Shown in pieces: positions 1 to 6,779 of a stretch of 15,543 bases of DNA; within the stretch, counting starts at the first letter, position 1; the number at the start of each line of letters is the position of its first letter. The DNA comes from Bacillota bacterium (GTDB lineage Bacteria; Bacillota; Clostridia; Christensenellales; Pumilibacteraceae): the NCBI GenBank assembly GCA_009780875.1, contig WQZE01000009.1, positions 1 to 15,543 of the forward strand, in the 5' to 3' direction. The translations under genes and the position numbers were made by a program. The notes under the pieces were generated by a model. It had not been told where the DNA came from. It saw only the letters and a program-made list of their open reading frames with translations, and made no database searches.

Positions 1-210
1 CATACGGTCAAGTTCGTCCCACGAAAAAACAAACCTTACCTTTTTTCCTTTTTTTTGCAATGATTTGGCAACAAACAAAGCGGTCGCCACATCCCTAAAA
101 TTTCCAATATGAATGGAACCCGAAGGACTAATCCCCGCTGCCACCACAAACTCTTTTTTGTTGGGTTTGTTTTTGATGAGTTGTTCTGCCAATTTTTCTG
201 CCCAATGCAT
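1..210 (-). CDS. lysK: Lysyl-tRNA synthetase, class I (N-terminal 70 residues, cut by the window edge)
   Basis: The fragment matches the N-terminus of class I lysyl-tRNA synthetase, which charges tRNA-Lys with lysine in the cytosol. It opens with MHWAEKLAEQL, followed by the nucleotide-binding segment AAGISPSGSIHIGNFRD. HIGN at residues 34-37 is the class I HIGH-type signature. VRFVFSWDELDRM then matches the next family block. The gene reads leftward and its remaining roughly 450 residues lie outside the window. The ATG at 210-208 was chosen because the frame has an upstream TAA (252-250), no earlier ATG, and the family usually starts with M-HWA. A GGGG stretch lies just upstream, so the ribosome binding site is only moderate. 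Most bacteria use the unrelated class II LysS, so the class I form is informative about lineage. Downstream motifs such as KMSKS cannot be checked here. Confidence 0.88.
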   Translation of the reverse strand, partial: MHWAEKLAEQLIKNKPNKKEFVVAAGISPSGSIHIGNFRDVATALFVAKSLQKKGKKVRFVFSWDELDRM

Positions 211-340
211 ATCGTTCCCCAAAGACACTATTTGTTGTGCATCTTTTTGTTATATAATAGTATAGATAGATCCAAAATTCTGATACCTTGTCATCCCGTT
301 GCAAATTTACAAAGTGATGGTGTTTTTGCGTGCCCATAGA

Positions 341-874
341 TTATGCCACAAATTTGACGGTCTCAATCACAATGGGTTGCACAGGTACATCATCGTGGTA
401 CCCAACCGTAGTGGTGGGCACTTTGCTAATCGCCACCGCAATATCAATACTCTCTTGGTCACTCAACTTGCCAAAGCCTGCATACTGACCATCCAAACTG
501 ACACAATCAGCCACACACAAAAAGAACTGACTGGTACCACTGTCCATCACATTGGTGCGCGCCATACTCAATACACCCGGTGTATGTTTGAGTTGGTTTG
601 GTACACCGTTGAATTTGAACTCCCCTTTGACCGTTTGGTTCCAATGTTTCTCTCTGAGTTTTTGAGTAGCACTTTTGGCGGTGGCATCAAAAATCATCCC
701 ACCCCCTTGTATCATAAACCCAGGGATAACTCTATGAAAACAAAGCCCGTCAAAAAACTTGGCCGCCACCAGTTTTTCAAAATTGGCACAACTCAAAGGT
801 GCGTGCTCAGCCAAGAGTTCCCCTCTCATCACTCTCTTGTCCGTCAATATAATTTCAAATTTTTTGTTTGCCAT
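341..874 (-). CDS. Cyclophilin-type peptidyl-prolyl cis-trans isomerase
   Basis: This 177-residue protein is a single cyclophilin domain. It catalyses cis-trans isomerisation of X-Pro bonds during protein folding. The active-site block FHRVIPGFMIQGG lies at residues 46-58 and holds the catalytic Arg48, Phe53 and Gln56. SMAR at 103-106, GTSQFFLC at 113-120 and LDGQYAGFG at 128-136 are the other family signatures. There is no signal peptide, so it should be cytoplasmic, like PpiB-type enzymes. The reading frame extends seven codons further upstream, but the internal ATG at 874-872 follows AAAGGA at good spacing and gives the usual MANKKFEI start. A perfect consensus promoter lies about 90 nt upstream on the same strand. 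I see no clear terminator after its TAA. Confidence 0.93.
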   Translation of the reverse strand: MANKKFEIILTDKRVMRGELLAEHAPLSCANFEKLVAAKFFDGLCFHRVIPGFMIQGGGMIFDATAKSATQKLREKHWNQTVKGEFKFNGVPNQLKHTPGVLSMARTNVMDSGTSQFFLCVADCVSLDGQYAGFGKLSDQESIDIAVAISKVPTTTVGYHDDVPVQPIVIETVKFVA

Positions 875-967
875 ATGATTTCCTTTATTTATCATCGTGT
901 TGCATTGTGAACAAAAAACATTTTTTATTTTTTATCACAACACACCTTGCTCATTATTTTTCCTATT

Positions 968-996
968 ATTATAACATACATTGAACCAATTGTCAA
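968..996 (-). promoter_or_regulatory. Sigma-A-type promoter for the cyclophilin gene
   Basis: Read on the minus strand, TTGACA (996-991) and TATAAT (973-968) are both perfect and separated by exactly 17 bp. The predicted start near 961 gives a leader of about 87 nt before the ATG at 874. The promoter sits at the edge of the DnaA-box cluster that begins at 1052, so initiator binding could affect it. Confidence 0.8.
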
Positions 997-1051
997 CACT
1001 TTTGTCAAATCCCTTATTTTTGGTTTGATTGTGTACAACTGCATAAATACT

Positions 1052-1341
1052 TGTGGATATTTGTGAATATTGTGGATAACTTGCCAAAAATACACCCCAA
1101 ATATTTCAAAAACAGATGTTTTTCTCTCAAAAAAACATCTTATCCACCAAAAGAAACCTTTTGTGGACAAGTAGGTCTCACTTATCCACATTCTCATTAA
1201 TTCAAAAACACCTTAACAAACACCACATCTAGTGTTTTTTTCACAATACACCACTAGATATAATAAAAACGCAAAGTTATCCACATATCCACACACCCTA
1301 TTATCATTATCTCTAATAGAAAGATAATATTTATATCCACA
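1052..1341. other. DnaA-box cluster between the cyclophilin gene and parB (candidate oriC subregion)
   Basis: The 563-bp gap 875-1437 holds no credible gene. Strict TTATNCACA boxes lie at 1071-1079 (minus), 1182-1190 (plus) and 1277-1285 (plus). One-mismatch boxes lie at 1052-1060, 1062-1070, 1140-1148, 1162-1170, 1285-1293 and 1333-1341. The first three boxes are nearly head to tail. The region is AT-rich. It contains an inverted repeat with arms ATCTAGTG (1227-1234) and CACTAGAT (1252-1259), and another with arms ATTATCT (1306-1312) and AGATAAT (1322-1328) lying between boxes. This composition is typical of a DnaA-binding origin segment. Function as an origin is inferred. Confidence 0.7.
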
Positions 1342-1437
1342 GGTGTGTATTTTGATTTGCTTTGTTGGGCAAGAAAGTACATTCAAAAGTCTTGATAGGA
1401 TGGTTGTCAAAAGTGTTTTGTTACAATAACATTATTT

Positions 1438-2511
1438 TTATTGAAATTTTTCAACGAGTTCAACAAATCTATCCAAATCATCACTACTAAAATAATCTAT
1501 GGAAATGCGACCTTTTCGCTCATTGCCCGTCAAGGTGACTTTGGTACCAAAGATACGCTTCATCTTGTTGATCAAATCCACCAATTCAATACTTGGTTGC
1601 TCTGTTTGTTTGGGTTGTGGTTTGGGTGGAGGGTTGAGATAATTTTTTACAAGCACTTCAAAATCTCTGACAGATAAATTATCTTTCACACATTTTTGTG
1701 CCAATTCAATTTGTGCGGCAACATCTGTGATGGGAACAATGCAGCGTGCGTGACCACTCGTCATTTGTTCACTCCGAATCATTTCAATGACCGTGGGCGA
1801 CAATTTGAGCAACCGCAAAGTATTGGCAACACTTGGACGGCTTTTGCCTATGCGGTCTGCCACTTCTTCTTGTGTATAATGATATTCTTCCATCAGCAAC
1901 TGGATAGCATTGGCGGTTTCAATTGCATTCAAATTTTCTCTTTGCAAATTATCCACCAAACCAATCTCTTGAATTTGTTTTTGTGTGTATTTTTTGACAA
2001 TACAAGGAATTTTTGTGAGTCCTGCTCTTTGGCTTGCTCTAAAACGCCTTTCGCCTGCCACAATCATAAACCTTGTGTCTTTTTTAACAACCACCAAAGG
2101 AGTGATGACGCCGTGCGTGCGGATACTATTGGTGAGTTCCAAAAGGGCATCATCATCAAAAGATTTTCTTGGCTGATTTGGGTCGGCAAAAATCATTTGA
2201 ATAGGGATTTCCATCACACCATCCTGAATTGTGTATTCATCAAATTTCTTTTGCGTTTCTTCCATAGGTTGACCCAAAGGTGCCAAGATGGTTTTTTTTG
2301 CAATAATTTTTGGAGGTGTGGTTTTATTATTAACAGAAACATTTACATCCACTTCACCAAGCAATGATCCAACAGAATGTTTTTTTAGTACCGCTTCCAA
2401 ATCTTTGGGGACTTCATACAAATCACTTTCTTTTTCTGAATCATTCACACCCATCGTATTATCACCAAACAAAGCATCCAATCCTCTACCCAATCCTCTT
2501 TTTACAGCCAT
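1438..2511 (-). CDS. parB: Chromosome partitioning protein ParB
   Basis: This 357-residue protein is ParB/Spo0J, the CTP-dependent clamp that loads at parS and spreads to organise origin segregation. It starts with the family hallmark RGLGRGLDALFGD (residues 5-17), where the ParA-contacting peptide lies. The N-domain has DPNQPRKSF (110-118), the CTP-binding GERRFRAS (153-160) and DNLQRENLNAIETA (187-200). A helix-turn-helix (about 210-236, YTQEEVADRIGKSRPSVAN) and GHAR (253-256) follow. The C-terminal dimerisation domain covers about 308-357. The linker between the N-terminal peptide and the CTP-binding domain is about 80 residues, clearly longer than in B. subtilis Spo0J. The ATG is preceded by AGAGGAG at 7-nt spacing. 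Two parS sites lie directly upstream, so autoregulation is likely. A parA partner, normally just upstream, is not present; the neighbour is a divergent DUF1697 gene. Confidence 0.96.
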   Translation of the reverse strand: MAVKRGLGRGLDALFGDNTMGVNDSEKESDLYEVPKDLEAVLKKHSVGSLLGEVDVNVSVNNKTTPPKIIAKKTILAPLGQPMEETQKKFDEYTIQDGVMEIPIQMIFADPNQPRKSFDDDALLELTNSIRTHGVITPLVVVKKDTRFMIVAGERRFRASQRAGLTKIPCIVKKYTQKQIQEIGLVDNLQRENLNAIETANAIQLLMEEYHYTQEEVADRIGKSRPSVANTLRLLKLSPTVIEMIRSEQMTSGHARCIVPITDVAAQIELAQKCVKDNLSVRDFEVLVKNYLNPPPKPQPKQTEQPSIELVDLINKMKRIFGTKVTLTGNERKGRISIDYFSSDDLDRFVELVEKFQ

Positions 2512-2525
2512 TTGATTCTCCTCTA

Positions 2526-2541
2526 TGTTTCACGGGAAACA
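2526..2541. promoter_or_regulatory. parS site 1
   Basis: TGTTTCACGGGAAACA matches the ParB-binding palindrome TGTTTCACGTGAAACA except for one base in the centre. It lies immediately upstream of the parB ribosome binding site, within the parB leader or promoter region. Confidence 0.85.
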
Positions 2542-2560
2542 TTTATTATTTTTGACAAAA

Positions 2561-2576
2561 TGTTTCACGGGAAACA
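2561..2576. promoter_or_regulatory. parS site 2
   Basis: This is an identical copy of site 1, 35 bp away. The predicted parB transcription start (near 2578) touches this site, so ParB bound here would be expected to repress its own gene. Confidence 0.85.
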
Positions 2577-2584
2577 TTTTATTT

Positions 2585-2613
2585 ATTATATACGATAATC
2601 CGTAAAAAAGCAA
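2585..2613 (-). promoter_or_regulatory. parB: Candidate parB promoter
   Basis: On the minus strand a perfect -10 TATAAT (2590-2585) lies 17 bp from a weak -35 TTGCTT (2613-2608). The predicted start near 2578 abuts parS site 2. The -35 is poor, so confidence is moderate. Confidence 0.45.
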
Positions 2614-2623
2614 GCGTTTTTGT

Positions 2624-2704
2624 GCAATGTTTCACGGGAAACATTTTATTTGTGGATAACTGGATGATTTTTGGTGTATAAGTCTCCAAAATGTGTATAA
2701 CTTT
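2624..2704 (+). repeat. Composite parS/DnaA-box module A (81 bp)
   Basis: The module begins with parS site 3 and continues with TGTGGATAA (2651-2659), GGTGTATAA (2673-2681) and TGTGTATAA (2692-2700), all in one orientation. It aligns without gaps to module B at 2988-3068. I count about 12 mismatches in 81 positions, nearly all in the spacers between boxes. Confidence 0.8.
2628..2643. promoter_or_regulatory. parS site 3
   Basis: TGTTTCACGGGAAACA, identical to sites 1, 2 and 6. A strict DnaA box begins 23 bp after the start of this site. Confidence 0.85.
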
Positions 2705-2764
2705 AAAAAACCCAAATAAAAACCTTGTAACTCAAAAATTTTATAGAAACAAAAAAATATTCAA

Positions 2765-2780
2765 TGTTTCCTGTGAAACG
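2765..2780. promoter_or_regulatory. Degenerate parS-like site 4
   Basis: TGTTTCCTGTGAAACG is read best in the opposite orientation and differs at two positions from the local parS consensus. It lies amid the other sites and may be a weak or decayed one. Confidence 0.5.
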
Positions 2781-2819
2781 GTTGGTGTTTTGGGAGATGG
2801 TGTGTTATAATAAATAAAA

Positions 2820-2835
2820 TGTTTCCCGTGAAACA
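2820..2835. promoter_or_regulatory. parS site 5 (inverted orientation)
   Basis: TGTTTCCCGTGAAACA is the exact reverse complement of sites 1-3 and 6. It follows a TATAAT at 2806-2811 on the plus strand, so a transcript toward the DUF1697 gene could start at this site. No good -35 accompanies that -10. Confidence 0.8.
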
Positions 2836-2890
2836 ATGGAGTAGTTACGAGAGTTTGAAATTTACAAACTGTGCAATAAAAAAATTAAAA

Positions 2891-2910
2891 CAAAGATAAA
2901 ATTATCTTTG
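2891..2910. repeat. 9-bp-arm inverted repeat in the parS region
   Basis: Arms CAAAGATAA and TTATCTTTG are perfect complements separated by two bases. It is not followed by a T-run in either direction, so it is not a typical terminator. A protein-binding palindrome or cruciform is possible. Function unknown. Confidence 0.45.
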
Positions 2911-2987
2911 CAAACTTAATCTATTCTCCCACGGCTCCCCGTTGCTGTTTGCACGCTGAATATATTGCAACAACCACCAAGGTGTAT

Positions 2988-3068
2988 GCAATGTTTCACG
3001 GGAAACATTTTGTTTGTGGATAACTACACACATTTTGGTGTATAACTACAAAAAATGTGTATAACTTT
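2988..3068 (+). repeat. Composite parS/DnaA-box module B (81 bp)
   Basis: This is the second copy of the module, 364 bp from module A. It holds parS site 6, then TGTGGATAA (3015-3023), GGTGTATAA (3037-3045) and TGTGTATAA (3056-3064). Offsets from parS to the first box (23 bp) and between boxes (22 and 19 bp) are identical to those of module A. Its right end lies 15 bp before the DUF1697 start codon. Confidence 0.8.
2992..3007. promoter_or_regulatory. parS site 6
   Basis: TGTTTCACGGGAAACA, identical to sites 1-3. It lies in module B, upstream of the DUF1697 gene. Confidence 0.85.
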
Positions 3069-3083
3069 GAGAAAGGAGAAAAA

Positions 3084-3662
3084 ATGAATCAATATTTACT
3101 TTTGTTGAGAGGTGTCAATGTGGGTGGGAAAAATAAAATCAGTATGGAAGTATTGAAACAAGTTTTGCAACAAAACGGTTTTACATCTGTCCGCTCTTAT
3201 ATCAACAGTGGGAACTTGCTTTGTGAAAGTGCACACAATCAACAAACCGTTCGGGAATTGTGTGAAAAACTAATTTTGGAATCGTTTGCAAAAAGGATAT
3301 CGGTTTGTGTTTTGGAGCGACAAGAATTTTGTGATGCGGTGGATAGCAAGCCTTTGTGGTGGGGTTGTGATGATATCACTCCACAAGGTACCACACGGCA
3401 AGATACCCCTAGTCCTCGCAAACACAATGCGGTGTTTTGTTTGGAGGGCACAGCCCAAGAGTTTTTGGCAAGTGTGACCTGCTTGCAAGAGGGTGAGCAG
3501 ATAGAAGCAGAGCAACAAATTTTGTTTTGGAGTGTGGATGCACAATTTTTTGATAACAGTGCACTCAAACAACAATTGGACAAAAAAAGGGTGAGTCAAT
3601 GTGTGACCGTGAGAAATTATAAAACGACACTCCAACTGCGTGCCCTGATGGCGCAAAAATAA
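3084..3662 (+). CDS. DUF1697 family protein
   Basis: This 192-residue protein is recognised from its N-terminus, which carries the DUF1697 signature LLRGVNVGGKNKISM (residues 5-19), followed by VRSYINSGNLLC. The molecular function of the family is not established. The protein looks soluble, with no signal peptide or membrane segment. The frame is open upstream to 3057, but the ATG at 3084 follows AAAGGAG (3072-3078) at ideal spacing and starts the conserved block. It is the first plus-strand gene after the candidate origin. A DnaA box ends 20 nt before its start codon, so DnaA could influence its expression. The following 268 bp before secA contain the secA promoter and no other gene. Confidence 0.9.
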   Translation: MNQYLLLLRGVNVGGKNKISMEVLKQVLQQNGFTSVRSYINSGNLLCESAHNQQTVRELCEKLILESFAKRISVCVLERQEFCDAVDSKPLWWGCDDITPQGTTRQDTPSPRKHNAVFCLEGTAQEFLASVTCLQEGEQIEAEQQILFWSVDAQFFDNSALKQQLDKKRVSQCVTVRNYKTTLQLRALMAQK

Positions 3663-3779
3663 ATATCCCCAAAAAACAAGGTGTACAAAAATAGTCAATA
3701 CAATATTTGGACAAATGGATTTCAAAAATTACAAAAACATTATTTAGAAAACAAAATTTCAGAAAGTAGCCAAAAAGAA

Positions 3780-3808
3780 TAGACAATTTTGCCAAAATAT
3801 GGTATAAT
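3780..3808 (+). promoter_or_regulatory. secA: secA promoter
   Basis: A perfect -10 TATAAT (3803-3808) and a -35 TAGACA (3780-3785, one mismatch) are spaced by 17 bp. The predicted start near 3815 leaves a leader of about 115 nt. This leader contains a small inverted repeat, CGTAAT (3890-3895) and ATTACG (3904-3909), just before the ribosome binding site AAGGGG (3916-3921). Confidence 0.75.
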
Positions 3809-3930
3809 TATTTCCAAGTCAAAAAACACACTCTCTGTGCTTTGTGCCAAGGGTGGTATTTGTATTTTGTACTAGCATTGATTTTGGGTCGTAATCCAAC
3901 AACATTACGGTCAAAAAGGGGTTTCCAACT

Positions 3931-6671
3931 ATGGGACTGATTTCTTATCTAATGGGCAGTGACAATCGGCGACATCTCAAAAAAATTGAAGATATCGCTC
4001 TGCGTATTAGGACTTGTCTGAGAGTTACAAAAAATTGAGTGATGCCGAACTACAAAACAAAACGGTAGAATTCAAAGAGAAAATTAAAAACGGCACATCC
4101 TTGGATGATATCTTGCCGGAGGCTTTTGCAACGGTTAGAGAGGCAGCGGGCAGAGTTTTGGGAATCCGTCACTACAAAGTGCAATTGTATGGTGGTATCA
4201 CAATGCACCAAGGTCGGATTGCAGAGATGGGTACAGGTGAGGGAAAAACACTTGCCATCACCAGTCCCGCCTACCTTAATGCTTTGACAGGAGAAGGTGT
4301 GCATGTCGTGACCGTCAATGACTACTTGGTGCAAAGAGATGCCGAGTGGATGGGTAAGGTTTACAAATTTTTGGGACTGACCGTAGGTGTGGCCGTCTCT
4401 GGAATGAAACCCGATGAAAAACGCAAGGCGTATCAATGTGATATCACCTATGCCACCAACAACGAGTTGGGGTTTGATTATTTGCGTGACAATATGTGCA
4501 TCTACAAAGAAGAAAAGGTGCAACGAAAACTCAAATACGCCATCATAGATGAGGTGGACAGTATTTTGATTGATGAGGCTCGGACGCCTTTGATTATCAG
4601 CGGTGCGGGTGGCAAGTCTAGCAGTCTCTATGAAAAAGCAAATTTGTTTGTGCGGTCACTCAAAAAGGGTGTCAAGGTCAAAGATGACAACAACAAGTTT
4701 ATTGAGAGCGACGGCGACTTTGAGATTGACGAAAAAAAGAAAGCCATCAACTTGGCGCAAGCCGGTATAGAAAAGGCGGAGAAATATTTCTCCATTGACA
4801 ATTTGTCTGATGTAGAACATACAGAACTCAATCACTATATCAACAATGCTTTGCGTGCCAACTATGTGATGAAAAGAGATACCGATTATGTGGTGGCAGA
4901 TGGCGAGGTGTTGATTGTAGATGAGTTTACCGGTCGTGTGATGGTGGGTCGTAGATACAGTGAGGGGCTCCACCAAGCGATTGAAGCTAAAGAAAAAGTG
5001 CGTATCCAAGCAGAAAATAAAACCTTGGCTACCATCACTTTCCAAAACTATTTTAGACTTTATGCCAAACTATCCGGAATGACGGGTACCGCCAAAACGG
5101 AAGAAAACGAGTTTAGAGGCACCTACAAGTTGGATGTCGTGGTCATTCCTCCCAACAAAGTCAAACAAAGAAAAGATGAAAACGATGTGGTGTACACCAC
5201 GCACGATGGCAAACTCAACGCCATTGCAGACGATATCGCAAAGACGCACGAGAAAGGACAACCTGTTCTTGTGGGTACAACGACCGTTGAAAAGAGTGAG
5301 GAGATTGCAGCACTCCTCAAAAAGCGAAAAATACCTCACAATGTCCTCAACGCCAAAAATCACGCCAAAGAGGCTGAGATTGTGGCACAGGCGGGTAGAT
5401 ATGGTACGGTTACCATTGCCACCAATATGGCGGGTCGTGGTACCGATATTTTGCTTGGGGGTAATGCTGAATTTATGGCGGTGCAACTCCTCCGCAAGGA
5501 TGAAAATCTCACGGATGAGTTGATTGCACAAGCATCCTCCAAATTGCACAGCGATGACCCCGTGGTCAACGAGGTCAGAGAACGCTTTGAAAGATATACC
5601 AAAGAGGTGGAACCGGAAATTGCTGCCGAAAAACAAAAAGTCATTGAAGCGGGCGGTTTGCGTATCATTGGTACAGAACGCCACGAGAGTCGCCGTATTG
5701 ACAACCAGTTGAGAGGTCGTGCGGGCAGACAAGGTGATGTGGGGAGCAGTATCTTTTATTTGTCTATGGAAGATGATTTGCTCCGTTTGTTTGCAGGCGA
5801 GAGAATGCAAAAAATGGCTGCCTTTTTTGGAGTGGATGCCAACACGCCGCTTGTGATGGGAATGTTGACAAAACAAATCTCCAACGCACAAAAAAATATT
5901 GAGGGCAGGAATTATAGTATCCGCAAGCATGTCTTGGAATACGATAATGTAATGAACAAACAACGCCAAGAGATTTATAGAGAGCGGGGCGAGGTGTTGG
6001 AGGGTATCTCTGTCACTATGCAAATCCAAAAAATGGTGACCGACCAAGTGGGTATCATTGTGGATGCACACACCAATATCAAAACGGACTATGATGGGTG
6101 GGATTTGCCCAGCCTCAATAGAGACATCTACCGCAAACTGTTGCCAACCGCACCAGAGTTTGTGACCGAGGACAGAGCCAAGAATTGGACCATAGAAGAA
6201 ATCAAGGACCAATTGGGCGAGGCAATCAAACAATTCTACACCCAAAAAGTCGCCTCAGCCAAAGAACAAGGCGTGGACTTTGAAGAGGTGGAGAGAGTGG
6301 TGTTGCTCAAAGTGGTGGACCGCTACTGGATGGCTCATATTGATGATATGGATGTTTTGCGAAAAGGCATTGGACTCAAAGCCTATGGGCAAAGCGACCC
6401 TGTCAAAGAGTACACCAAAGAAGGTTTTGAGATGTACGGTCATATGTTGACCAGCATCCAAGAAGAAGTCGTAGCCATCTTGATGCGTACCGAAGTTGAC
6501 CAAACACCCAAAAGAGAGCAAACCAACAAAGTCAACTTGGTGCTCAACCTGGGGAGCGAAGAACAAAAGAAACCACAACCACAAACCGTGGAGACCGCAA
6601 AACAAATTGGCAGAAACGAGCCTTGTACTTGTGGTTCTGGCAAAAAGTACAAAGATTGTTGCGGCAAATAA
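3931..6671 (+). CDS. secA: Preprotein translocase ATPase SecA, interrupted by an apparent 1-nt frameshift
   Basis: SecA drives preproteins through SecYEG using ATP. The ATG at 3931, with AAGGGG 9 nt upstream, encodes MGLISYLMGSDNRRHLKK and on to residue 26, the typical SecA N-terminus, but this frame stops at 4036-4038. The remainder is in another frame, open from 4011, and reads LSESYKKLSDAELQNKT onward to a TAA at 6669-6671. Adding one G between 4008 and 4009 restores R-I-E-D-L-S-E and a normal 913-residue protein. Walker A GTGEGKT (about 101-107 after repair), DEVD, GRGTDILLGG and GRAGRQGD are intact. The C-terminal SEC-C zinc motif CTCGSGKKYKDCC is present. A TTG at 4014 could start a protein lacking the N-terminal helix, but AGGA at 4009-4012 is too close to act as its ribosome binding site. 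Sequencing error or a genuine indel both fit. No other break is seen. Confidence 0.93.
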
Positions 6672-6779
6672 AAGCAAGCAGTTTTCAAACAGGGGTTCGG
6701 GCTCAGGTCGCTTGTCTTGGTGGATAGCATCCATTTAGGACAAAGGCTTTGGACAAGTGAGAGACGCCACAAAAAAACA

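Larger units (their letters stand above)
2512..3083. other. Divergent intergenic region: candidate replication origin and centromere
   Basis: This 572-bp gap separates minus-strand parB from plus-strand DUF1697 and contains no credible ORF. It holds five good parS sites, one degenerate parS, four strict and two one-mismatch DnaA boxes, and several AT-rich stretches such as 2577-2595 and 2801-2819. Genes on both sides point away from it, and base skew inverts across it in the lines counted by eye. A less AT-rich patch at about 2926-2985 is unexplained. Origin function is inferred; ParB binding is strongly suggested by the motif. Confidence 0.65.

Noticed and set aside
299..910. 203-residue plus-strand ORF opposite the cyclophilin gene
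   Set aside because: It is antisense to a clear cyclophilin with a ribosome binding site and promoter; its sequence has no family features.
925..1410. Two minus-strand ORFs (90 and 65 residues) in the DnaA-box region
   Set aside because: Neither has a ribosome binding site or protein-like composition, and they run through the DnaA boxes and inverted repeats.
4006..4014. Programmed -1 frameshift in secA
   Set aside because: A slip directly after ATT would meet TAG, and no X-XXY-YYZ slippery heptamer or clear downstream stem is present; a simple indel is more likely.
5070..6245. 391-residue ORF antisense to secA
   Set aside because: It is a shadow of secA codon usage; the SecA frame is unambiguous and continuous here.
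6672..6779. Terminator or tRNA fragment between secA and the first PHP gene
   Set aside because: Only a 5-bp CAAGC/GCTTG pairing is visible and no tRNA fold can be drawn.
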